In this document: piece by piece, positions 7,595 to 12,893 of the stretch
How the letters are laid out: each line of letters begins with the position of its first letter
Position numbering within the stretch: the stretch's first letter is position 1
Origin: an uncultured Alphaproteobacteria bacterium
Lineage (GTDB): Bacteria; Pseudomonadota; Alphaproteobacteria; Rhizobiales; Hyphomicrobiaceae
NCBI GenBank assembly: GCA_937950105.1
Contig: CALFEM010000630.1
Coordinates: forward strand, 1 to 12,893
Length of the DNA stretch: 12,893 nt
Direction of reading: 5' to 3'
The notes under the pieces: model-generated
Told to the model about the DNA's origin: nothing
Database searches by the model: none
What the model saw: the letters and a program-made list of their open reading frames with translations, nothing else
Program-made: the position numbers and the translations under genes

Positions 7595-7789
7595 TCAGTC
7601 CTCCTCGATCGGCTCGTCGGCCGGATAGGGATTTGCGGTGAAGATGCGCGGGTCGAACTCGGCGCGCTTCGCGACCTCGCAGGCGTCGCAGACGAACGCG
7701 CAGAAGATATTGTGCGCATCGCGAAGCTCGCGGCGCGGCGCGCCGGAACCGCACCGGCACGGCTTGGCGACTGGAAACAGTCTCGGCAT
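7595..7789 (-). CDS. 64-residue Cys-rich small protein, probable zinc ribbon
   Basis: A short protein with a CxC pair at residues 11 and 13 (PCRCGSG) and a CxxC pair at 34 and 37 (FVCDACEVAKRAEFDPR), plus Cys30. The spacing suits a single zinc knuckle or ribbon. The C-terminus is acidic (PADEPIEED). I do not know its function; its position between ardC and DUF3768 genes suggests a protein or nucleic-acid adaptor acting in the same module. ATG 7789 has AAGGAG about eight bases upstream, and the stop is 3 bases before the DUF3768 start. Codon use matches its neighbours, which together with the ribosome binding site argues it is real despite its size. Confidence 0.82.
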   Translation of the reverse strand: MPRLFPVAKPCRCGSGAPRRELRDAHNIFCAFVCDACEVAKRAEFDPRIFTANPYPADEPIEED

Positions 7790-7831
7790 AAGCTCTCTCC
7801 TTCTTCAGATGAATGGACGTGCTGGGCCGTT

Positions 7832-7854
7832 CCGGCGCGCGTTGTGCGCGCCGG
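7832..7854 (-). repeat. Intercistronic hairpin between ardC and the small Cys-rich gene
   Basis: CCGGCGCGC-GTTGT-GCGCGCCGG is a perfect 9-bp inverted repeat with a 5-base loop. It sits 27 bases after the ardC stop and 43 bases before the next ATG. There is no U-tract. It could be a processing or stability element that sets different levels of ardC and the downstream genes, or a partial attenuator. Confidence 0.55.
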
Positions 7855-7880
7855 TCGGCTGTGCTGGTGATGGGACTTGA

Positions 7881-8828
7881 TCAGGCCGCGCGCTGCTGCG
7901 CGGCGGTGCTCGGCTGCAAACTGTCGAGGTAGGCCACGGCCTCCTGCGCCTTGGCGGCGGCAGCGAAGATCGCCCGGGCGTCGGACTTCATCAGCTTGAT
8001 CCAGTGGTGAATATAGCGGGCGTGGTCCGGGTGCGGCTCGTCGCTGCTGATGCGGAGACGTGCACAGATGAAACATGCCGCCGTCTCGGCTATGCACTCT
8101 TCCATGGCATACTGATCATCACCGAACCGCTTGCCGAGCTGGCGGTTGCAGCGCTGCGGCGCCGATGTGAAGTGCGCCATCTCGTGGCTGAGCACGCGAT
8201 ACCATGCATCGGTGCGCGTGCGGCCATCCTTGCCGAGGAACCGCGCCTCGTCGGGCATGTGGATGGTGTCGGCCGAAGGGCGGTAGCAGGCCTGCGTGCC
8301 GCCGACGATTACCTTCGCGCTGGTCGCGTCGAAATAGGCCTCGGCCGCTGCGATGCGCTGGATCGGGTTCGGCGGCAGTGCGGTGGATGGCGTGTAGCCG
8401 TCCACCTGCTCGGCGGCGAAAACCCAATAGCCGCGTGCCAAGCGGCGAAGCTCGGTCTCGCCGTCGCTGCCAGAGTCGGCAACGCTGTCGCCTTTCACCT
8501 CGAACTCGCGGTAGAAGACTATGGGGCTCGCGCGCTCGCCTTTGCGCACGTTCGCGCCGATCGCGTTCCACTGCTTCAAAGTCGCCCACTCGCCCGACTC
8601 GTAACCACGCTCCAGCGCCGACACCCACAGCGACAGGATGTTGATGCCGCGATAAGCGGCCTGCGTGGTGGCATTGATCGGCAGAGTCGGATTGAATCCG
8701 CCGCGCTGCCACGGCAATACCGGGTCGCCCGGATCGGATTCGATGGCCGCGAGGATTTTCGCGGTGATCGTTTCGTAGATATTGGATCGTGATTTCGCGC
8801 TGCTGCTTTCCATGACGGCGTGGGTCAT
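7881..8828 (-). CDS. ardC: ArdC-family antirestriction / ssDNA-binding metallopeptidase-like protein
   Basis: A protein of 315 residues with the ArdC layout. The N-terminal ssDNA-binding domain (about 15-140) has IYETITAKILAAIE, PVLPWQRG, the YRGINILSLW motif at 59-68, WATLKQWNAIGANVRKGE at 81-98 and YWVFAAEQVDGY. A zincin-like domain follows, with HEMAH at 215-219 (HExxH, zinc-binding) and the downstream acidic helix EECIAE at 243-248 as likely third ligand. ArdC proteins protect incoming conjugative DNA from restriction in the recipient, and some enter with the DNA. I chose ATG 8828, with GGAG eight bases upstream. The frame stays open to 8966, but that extension has a different composition and no ribosome binding site. 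It heads the operon with the Cys-rich, DUF3768 and ParB-like genes. Confidence 0.93.
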   Translation of the reverse strand: MTHAVMESSSAKSRSNIYETITAKILAAIESDPGDPVLPWQRGGFNPTLPINATTQAAYRGINILSLWVSALERGYESGEWATLKQWNAIGANVRKGERASPIVFYREFEVKGDSVADSGSDGETELRRLARGYWVFAAEQVDGYTPSTALPPNPIQRIAAAEAYFDATSAKVIVGGTQACYRPSADTIHMPDEARFLGKDGRTRTDAWYRVLSHEMAHFTSAPQRCNRQLGKRFGDDQYAMEECIAETAACFICARLRISSDEPHPDHARYIHHWIKLMKSDARAIFAAAAKAQEAVAYLDSLQPSTAAQQRAA

Positions 8829-8857
8829 GACGCACACTCCAGAAAGTGGAACATAAC

Positions 8858-8882
8858 CTGAGGAACTCAGCGCTGATCTCAG
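8858..8882. promoter_or_regulatory. Palindrome cluster in the ardC leader, possible operator
   Basis: CTGAG-GAA-CTCAG (8858-8870) overlaps the perfect 10-bp palindrome TCAGCGCTGA (8867-8876), and another CTCAG follows at 8878-8882. This is 30-55 bases upstream of the ardC ATG. Further upstream on the minus strand an AT-rich stretch at about 8910-8955 contains TTGAAA and TAATTT hexamers at promoter-like spacing. The repeats are seen; regulator and promoter use are inferred. Confidence 0.35.
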
Positions 8883-9130
8883 TCTCAAAACACTACTACA
8901 AGTTCCCTTTTTGTTCCAGTAAATTAGTCGGTTTTCTTGCTCGTTTTCAATCACATAATATTGCACTCGCTATCGAAATCCTGGCGTCGAATTCGACCGG
9001 AGAAGTCCAAGGCACTTCCCTTGGAAGGGCTCGGCCTCGTTGCCGTGTGCCTGCCTATATGAAGCGTCCTCTCCGTCAAGAGCGCCGATCCATATTCTTT
9101 TGTTCGGCCGGAATCCATTCTTCCGTCCCG

Positions 9131-9155
9131 GCCGTGCAGCTCCGGCCAGCACGGC
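9131..9155. repeat. Inverted repeat competing with the outer stem of the three-way junction
   Basis: GCCGTGC (9131-9137) and GCACGGC (9149-9155) can pair around an 11-base loop. GCACGG at 9149-9154 can instead pair with CCGTGC at 9222-9227 to close the larger structure, so the two folds are mutually exclusive. Confidence 0.4.
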
Positions 9156-9227
9156 GCGCAGGCCCAAGTCAAGGACGGCGCGAAGCGCCGCCCGGAGGGC
9201 TTGTCCTTGACTGGCCGAGCACCGTGC
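9149..9227 (+). other. Compact three-way-junction DNA element upstream of ardC
   Basis: AGTCAAGGAC (9167-9176) and GTCCTTGACT (9203-9212) form a perfect 10-bp stem. It encloses two adjacent hairpins: GGCGC-GAA-GCGCC (9177-9189) and GCCC-GGA-GGGC (9190-9200). Only two bases (TT) are left unpaired at the junction. The outer stem extends through GGCC (9161-9164) with GGCC (9213-9216), then GCACGG (9149-9154) with CCGTGC (9222-9227). The first hairpin contains GCGAAGC, known as an exceptionally stable single-stranded DNA mini-hairpin. Both plus-strand loops are GNA triloops, while the other strand has TTC and TCC, so the plus strand should be the one that folds. The structure is seen; a role as a single-strand promoter, priming signal, oriT-associated element or structured RNA is inferred. 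Confidence 0.6.
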
Positions 9228-9233
9228 TATGCT
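9207..9233 (+). promoter_or_regulatory. Possible plus-strand promoter at the edge of the junction element
   Basis: TTGACT (9207-9212) lies in the right arm of the structured element, and TATGCT (9228-9233) follows after a short 15-base spacer. The -35 would be double-stranded within the fold. No plus-strand gene I trust lies downstream, so this is weak. Confidence 0.25.
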
Positions 9234-9501
9234 TGCGGCAAGGCGGGATGAAATGCCGTTTTGATCCCTCCGATTTCAGTCGGGTTCGATGGTGAGACTC
9301 GTGGAGGACGCGGGAGCGCGTAAGCTTATATCCGGCAGCTCCGTTTCGGCTTGCCATAATGCTGCATTCACGATGACTCACCTCGTTTGGATGGGACTCT
9401 GCTTCGTGGCGGCGTTTCAGCCCTTACAAGCCCACAGTCACACATCCAACCCTTTCAATAGCCCACCATCGAGCTATCGAATTCAATGGAACAGCGACGC
9501 A
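9234..9501. other. Gap between the junction element and the IS110 transposase
   Basis: No certain gene. It must contain the transposase-distal end of the IS110 element, but I cannot place the boundary. A plus-strand frame starting at ATG 9373 begins with a signal-peptide-like sequence (MTHLVWMGLCFVAAFQPLQA) and then runs antisense into the transposase. It could be the start of a secreted protein cut by the insertion, or chance. Confidence 0.35.
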
Positions 9502-10930
9502 TCACGCTCTGGGCAACCTGGCACAGATCGCGCCATCAGGGATGGTGCCGCGCTCGAGAAATCTCCAGAATGCGACAGCAAGCTTTCGCGCCAGCGCAAC
9601 GATCATGATGCGCCGGATGCGTCCGACGTGACCGGCTGTTCGCTGCTGGTACCATTGGCTGAGGCGGCTGCTGGGCTGGTGTTTTAGCCAGAGCCACGCG
9701 GCCTCGATCATGACGCTCCGGGCCATGGCGTTACCGCTCTTCGATATCCCGCGACATGTTTCGCTCTGCCCACTGTCGTGAGGACTGGGAGTGAGACCGA
9801 TGTAGCTGCCTACCTGTCGTCTGTTTTCGAAGCTCCGATAGTAGACTTCTCTGGTCAGGATGGCAGCGAAGGCTGGGCCGATGCCCCTCAGCTTGATCAG
9901 CCGGTGGCGGATCGCCTCGCTCTTGCTGCAGCTGGCGTCGGCTTCATCGCGCTCCTTCTCGACCTCGGCAATCTGCTGCTTCACCAGCTTCAATCGAACG
10001 ATCTCCCGATCGAGTTCGGAACGGAGTCGAGGTGGCAGCGGGTGACCGTCGCCGGTCAGAAGCTCGTCGAGCTTGATCTTGTCACAACGGTACCGAATAT
10101 TCGTAATTCGGACTCCGTATGCGAACAGCAGACCCTTTATGCGGTTGATATGAGCCGTCCGCTCCCGCACGAGTCGGCTCCGCTCGCGATGTGATCTCCG
10201 CAGGTCCTCGTCCTCGCGCGACGGTACGCGCACCATGGAGCAGGCATCACGCTCACCTCTGCACCAGGCCATCAGGGTTCGGACAAGCTTTGCGGCGTCG
10301 ATGCGGTCCGTCTTCGGGCGTCGAGCACGCCGGTTGACTTCGAGACTTGAGGCATCAATCACAAAGCAGCGGACATCATGCTCTTCGAGCCACCGAGCCA
10401 GCCACAATCCGTCGTAGCCGGCTTCAAAGCAGACAACGACTTTGGCCTCCTTGCGCGTTCGAAGCTTGTGCTGTTCGCTCGCACGATTGAGGCGCGTCAA
10501 CAGGCCGGCCACGTCGCCGCCCTTGATATGATGCATGCTTGGCTGAGATCTGTCGGTGCTGTGGATGGCCAACAGCCAGCTGCCTTTGCTCAGCTCCAAT
10601 GCAGCGAACACCGTTGTTTCCAGTGGAAACTCGATTTCGGTCTTTGACATCGCCAGCTCCATGAGTGCGGTGGAGGCTGTCGAGTGTGCTACTGCGCGCT
10701 CCACGCGCATAGCATCTTCGTGGTGAGTCCGGCAGTAGCGCGTGGTCGTCACAGTCGCGTGCTTATCGTGGCCGTCGCCGGCATCGTGGTCCGCGCCATG
10801 GGATCGTCACCGAAGGCCGAGACCCGCGCCAGCGGGGCTCGGGTCCGCGGCCCCAGTGATCGTCAGCCATTCCGTGTGATCGTGGTCGCCGCGGACTAGA
10901 GCCCGGCCGCGGCCCCCTTGGGCCGCGGGG
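9450..10930 (-). mobile_element. IS110-family insertion sequence (ends approximate)
   Basis: The element consists of the transposase gene, a short 3' flank and a longer 5' flank. IS110 elements lack terminal inverted repeats and target duplications, so the ends cannot be set from this sequence alone. The limits given are a guess: a short tail after the stop and a 5' region up to the strong hairpin at 10907-10928. Confidence 0.5.
9502..10650 (-). CDS. IS110-family transposase (DEDD recombinase)
   Basis: A protein of 382 residues, full length for the family. The N-terminal RuvC-like domain starts with FAALELSKGSW, where the usual first Asp is Glu19 as in the ELSK subgroup. CFEAGYDG with Glu76 and KTDRIDA with Asp115 and Asp118 follow. 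A coiled, charged middle (about 205-245) leads to the Transposase_20 domain, with the helix-hairpin-helix LIKLRGIGPAFAAIL at 251-265 and SYIGLTPSPHDSGQSE at 282-297, which carries the probable catalytic Ser293. IS110 enzymes recombine without terminal inverted repeats, guided by a bridge RNA from the element's non-coding end. I chose ATG 10650 because GGAG lies six bases upstream. The frame remains open to 10752, but that stretch looks non-coding. No frameshift is seen, so the enzyme may be active. Confidence 0.96.
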   Translation of the reverse strand: MSKTEIEFPLETTVFAALELSKGSWLLAIHSTDRSQPSMHHIKGGDVAGLLTRLNRASEQHKLRTRKEAKVVVCFEAGYDGLWLARWLEEHDVRCFVIDASSLEVNRRARRPKTDRIDAAKLVRTLMAWCRGERDACSMVRVPSREDEDLRRSHRERSRLVRERTAHINRIKGLLFAYGVRITNIRYRCDKIKLDELLTGDGHPLPPRLRSELDREIVRLKLVKQQIAEVEKERDEADASCSKSEAIRHRLIKLRGIGPAFAAILTREVYYRSFENRRQVGSYIGLTPSPHDSGQSETCRGISKSGNAMARSVMIEAAWLWLKHQPSSRLSQWYQQRTAGHVGRIRRIMIVALARKLAVAFWRFLERGTIPDGAICARLPRA

Positions 10931-10932
10931 CG
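10651..10932 (-). ncRNA. Structured 5' non-coding region of the IS110 element, candidate bridge RNA
   Basis: In IS110-group elements the bridge RNA is made from the non-coding end upstream of the transposase. This stretch of about 280 bases has no gene and contains several inverted repeats: CCGCGGCCC-CCTT-GGGCCGCGG (10907-10928, perfect 9-bp stem), GACCCG with CGGGTC (10821-10826 and 10840-10845), and GGGGC with GCCCC in the same segment. Position and structure fit; target-binding and donor-binding loops cannot be assigned without the exact element ends and insertion site. Confidence 0.4.
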
Positions 10933-11082
10933 CTATGACAGGGCCTTGGCCGCTGAAACGCTGGGCTCGGCGCCAGCGTGCACGACATCGTCAACACAAC
11001 AGGTGCCCGGCATCTGACGCACCACGATCGACCTGAAGGCTGCATTCTCCTCAGTCAGTCGCTTGGCTTTGGCCTGCGTCAT
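10933..11082 (-). CDS. Possible 49-residue protein of unknown function
   Basis: The ATG at 11082 opens a frame, MTQAKAKRLTEENAAFRSIV and so on, ending at TAG 10933. The first 20 residues look like a short charged helix, as in the leucine-zipper part of small transposase or regulator proteins. I see no good ribosome binding site. It overlaps the end of the isochorismatase remnant in another frame and ends against the presumed IS110 end, so it may be a fragment or chance. Confidence 0.25.
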   Translation of the reverse strand: MTQAKAKRLTEENAAFRSIVVRQMPGTCCVDDVVHAGAEPSVSAAKALS

Positions 11083-11334
11083 GCGCCTTGGCGCAGCTCT
11101 CGATCACGGCGGCGTAGTTCGCCGCCGCGAGCCCACAGAGCTTGGCAAGCTCCGTCGCTTTGGGACGCGGCGAGATCCGATGCCGGTCCGACAGCACCGC
11201 GTTCTGCGTTGTCGCAGTGACGCCCGCCTGCGCAGTCGCGCCAGTATCGTCCACGACGACAATTCGCTCGGATCGCCGGCTGCATCCATCACGGCGTGCA
11301 CCCCGAAACCCGGTGTGCTGGTTGGTTGGCAGAC
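11051..11334 (-). pseudogene. C-terminal remnant of an isochorismatase-type cysteine hydrolase, frameshifted
   Basis: Two adjacent minus-strand frames together read like the end of a YcaC/isochorismatase-family hydrolase. One gives GFGVHAVMDAAGDPSELSSW then TILARL (about 11314-11236). A one-base loss near 11235 shifts to the second frame, which continues AQAGVTATTQNAVLSD, RPKATELAKLCGLAA and NYAAVIESCAKA, to a TGA at 11051. Family members have the same order (V-x-A-V-x-DASGD..., a QAGV motif, then a WxRPxA-type helix and NYxAVxESY). The N-terminal 100 or more residues with most of the catalytic triad are missing, so this is not functional. The NTF2-like gene ends just upstream at 11425, which suggests a deletion joined the two. 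Recognition is from memory of the family, not a search. Confidence 0.7.
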
Positions 11335-11424
11335 GATCCGACCGACCTTTCCGGACTTTCTCTCGTGGGGAAGGTGGTGGCGCGTATTGACGATGTCACG
11401 CCGGTTCTCCGCGATGCGCGTTGT

Positions 11425-11949
11425 TCAGACGATACCATCCCAGGACGCGGCATCTACCGCTCCGCCCGCCGTCCCCCGCCGCGCTGGTGACCCTGCCAGG
11501 CGCCTCGCTTCATTGTTCACCTGCTGCCGGAAGGATCGCGATCGCGCGACCAGGCAATGAGGGAAGGGCAGCCCCTTTGACCACGCGGACAGGCAAAAAT
11601 CGTCGTCATGCCGCACGATGCTTCCGTCACGGACGTACAGCACAGTTGCGATGTCCAAGGATACGGTCCGTCCGGTCGGGGCAAACACATACGCCAGCCG
11701 CGTGCTGCTGCGCGAGGAGAACAGCCCGACATCTTCGATCGAGAAGCGCCAGCTCGGGCTTCGCAGCAAGGGGAGTATCAGTGACCACGCTCGTCGTGCT
11801 GAGCCGGCGCCCAGATTTCCCAGCACCGGATCGCTGTATTCGGCCGAGGGGCTGTTGCAGCATGCGATAGCGTCCAGATCACCGCGTCGCAGGGCAATTT
11901 GGAGACGGCGCGTGATTGCCGCGACTTGGTCCAGTTGCTCATCGATCAT
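11425..11949 (-). CDS. NTF2/SnoaL-like domain protein
   Basis: A protein of 174 residues with a SnoaL-like cone fold signature: an N-terminal helix (LQIALRRGDLDAIACC), then AEYSDPVLGNLGAG, the strands TRLAYVFAPTGRTVSLDIAT, and YVRDGSIVRHDDDF with the acidic-His pattern common in this superfamily. Related proteins continue with a W-x-R/K-containing helix and a basic C-terminal helix, matched here by SAWSKGLPF and VNNEARRLA. The last 25 or so residues (SPARRGTAGGAVDAASW and onward) look unlike the family and may come from a deletion that moved the stop. Such proteins bind or isomerise small molecules, but no substrate can be inferred. ATG 11949 has GGAG six bases upstream; an in-frame ATG at 11985 lacks one. 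It follows the ABC permease by about 46 bases and may share its transcript. Confidence 0.75.
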   Translation of the reverse strand: MIDEQLDQVAAITRRLQIALRRGDLDAIACCNSPSAEYSDPVLGNLGAGSARRAWSLILPLLRSPSWRFSIEDVGLFSSRSSTRLAYVFAPTGRTVSLDIATVLYVRDGSIVRHDDDFCLSAWSKGLPFPHCLVARSRSFRQQVNNEARRLAGSPARRGTAGGAVDAASWDGIV

Positions 11950-11995
11950 CACGTACTCCGGCTGGCTGCTTCGACCTCCTCCCATCAATTGGCTG

Positions 11996-12893
11996 CTACT
12001 CGTGTCGCAGCGCCTCGATGGGGTTCATCTGCGCGGCTTGCCGCGCGGGGAAATAGCCGAACACGACGCCGACGAGCGCGGAGAACGCGAAGGCGAGCAG
12101 CACGATGCTCGGGTCGACCGTCAGAGGTACGCCCAGCAGGCTCGTTCCGAGCCACGCCAGGCCCAGGCCGATCAGGACGCCGATCAAGCCGCCGAACAGC
12201 GACAGAACCACGGCCTCGGCGAGAAACTGCATGAGCACCTGTCGCTCGAGTGCACCGATAGCGAGCCGAATTCCGATCTCGCGCGTCCGCTCGGTGACTG
12301 AGACGAGCATGATGTTCATGATGCCGATGCCGCCGACGACGAGACTGACGGCGGCCACCGCGCCGAGAAGCCCGGTGAGGATGGAGGCTGTGCCGGCGGT
12401 CGCCTGCACGATCTGCTTCAGATCGGCGACGGAGAAATCGTCGTCCTTGCCCGCGGCAATATTGCGTCGCTCGCGCAGCAGCGCCTCGATGTCGCCTTGC
12501 AGCCGCGCCATATCGACGCCGTCCTTCGCCGACACCATGACGCGAGCAATGTCGGTATTGCCGGCGATCCGCCGTTGGAACGTGCGCAGCGGCATGATCA
12601 CCGTATCGTCCTGATCCGATCCGAAGCTCGATTGTCCCTTTGCGACCAGAAGGCCGATCACCTCGCACGATACCTTGCCGACGCGGATCGTCCGGCCGAC
12701 CGGATCGCCGGAACCGAGCAACTTCTGCTTGACCGTTTCACCGATCACGCACGCCGCGCGACCGCCTCTGACCTCGCCGTCGGTGAACGTGCGACCCGCC
12801 GCCAATGCCCAATCCTGCGTGACGAAGTAGTCGTTGTCCGTGCCCGAGATCGAGACGTTACGGTTCTCGGTGCCGGCAATGACGGTGGCGGAC
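11996..12893 (-). CDS. MacB-type ABC transporter permease, C-terminal part (5' end beyond the right edge)
   Basis: The visible 298 residues begin inside the periplasmic MacB core domain (NDYFVTQDWALAAGRTFTDG, CVIGETVKQKLLG, DPVGRTIRVG). An FtsX-type membrane domain follows: a segment at about 169-199 (SILTGLLGAVAAVSLVVGG to IMLVSV), the conserved cytoplasmic motif TERTREIGIRLAIGA at 200-214, segments at about 219-249 and 261-281, and the typical end FPARQAAQMNPIEALRHE. The match to MacB/FtsX permeases of tripartite efflux or lipoprotein-export systems is strong. About 100 residues, including the first membrane helix, lie outside the window, with the ATPase and membrane-fusion genes presumably further right. 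The substrate cannot be told. The frame is intact to the edge; nearest stop TAG 11998-11996. The downstream NTF2-like gene is on the same strand. Confidence 0.95.
   Translation of the reverse strand, partial: SATVIAGTENRNVSISGTDNDYFVTQDWALAAGRTFTDGEVRGGRAACVIGETVKQKLLGSGDPVGRTIRVGKVSCEVIGLLVAKGQSSFGSDQDDTVIMPLRTFQRRIAGNTDIARVMVSAKDGVDMARLQGDIEALLRERRNIAAGKDDDFSVADLKQIVQATAGTASILTGLLGAVAAVSLVVGGIGIMNIMLVSVTERTREIGIRLAIGALERQVLMQFLAEAVVLSLFGGLIGVLIGLGLAWLGTSLLGVPLTVDPSIVLLAFAFSALVGVVFGYFPARQAAQMNPIEALRHE

Noticed and set aside
8829..8966. 46-residue N-terminal extension of ArdC
   Set aside because: No ribosome binding site at the upstream ATG, different composition, and the ArdC fold begins after the ATG at 8828, which has a good GGAG.
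8951..9172. Minus-strand frames of 65-73 codons between ardC and the junction element
   Set aside because: Two overlapping frames look equally plausible and neither has a good start or known similarity; the structured DNA explains the region better.
10651..10752. 34-residue N-terminal extension of the IS110 transposase
   Set aside because: IS110 enzymes begin close to the ELSK/DVSK motif; ATG 10650 has a well-placed GGAG and the extension has no family similarity.
1..12893. CRISPR arrays, tRNA or rRNA genes, attachment sites
   Set aside because: I saw no regularly spaced repeats, no tRNA cloverleaf with conserved TTC/anticodon features, and no integrase or matching direct repeats that would mark an att site.

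Overview
The window looks like accessory DNA of a GC-rich alphaproteobacterium, probably Hyphomicrobiales or a sphingomonad-type host. This rests on codon use and on the gene set: IncP/Tn4371-type traG-trb conjugation genes together with an ArdC / small zinc-ribbon-like / DUF3768 / ParB-like cluster. That combination is typical of integrative conjugative elements (ICEs) and plasmids in this class. All genes I can support are on the minus strand, so the order below follows transcription, from high to low coordinates.

Region A (1-3524) is the start of a conjugation operon: the coupling protein TraG, a CopG-like ribbon-helix-helix protein, and the T4SS ATPase TrbB, which runs off the left edge. 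The genes are tightly packed. The copG stop overlaps the trbB start, and the trbB ribosome binding site lies in a small hairpin. Region B (3525-4800) is a two-gene operon, a four-helix membrane protein plus a MarR regulator. Its promoter has a -10 inside a perfect palindrome and a -35 inside a second related site, so it is probably autoregulated. A G-poor, C-rich transcript segment separates it from traG. Region C (about 4800-5390) has no gene I recognise.

Region D (5392-9230) is the ArdC, 64-residue Cys-rich, DUF3768 and ParB-like operon, read leftwards and ending in a strong hairpin. About 320 bp upstream of ardC, at 9149-9227, is the most striking non-coding element here: a compact three-way junction with GAA and GGA triloops and an outer inverted repeat. 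It resembles signals that work on single-stranded DNA, and its position fits an entry (leading-region) control element for anti-restriction genes.

Region E (about 9300-10930) is an IS110-family element with a long, structured 5' non-coding region where a bridge RNA would be expected. Region F (10933-12893) holds a frameshifted C-terminal remnant of an isochorismatase-type hydrolase, an NTF2/SnoaL-like protein, and the C-terminal part of a MacB-type ABC transporter permease cut by the right edge.

Relaxase, TraF protease and ParA, which usually lie between the parB and traG modules in such elements, are absent. The MarR operon sits there instead. The element may therefore be rearranged or no longer self-transmissible.
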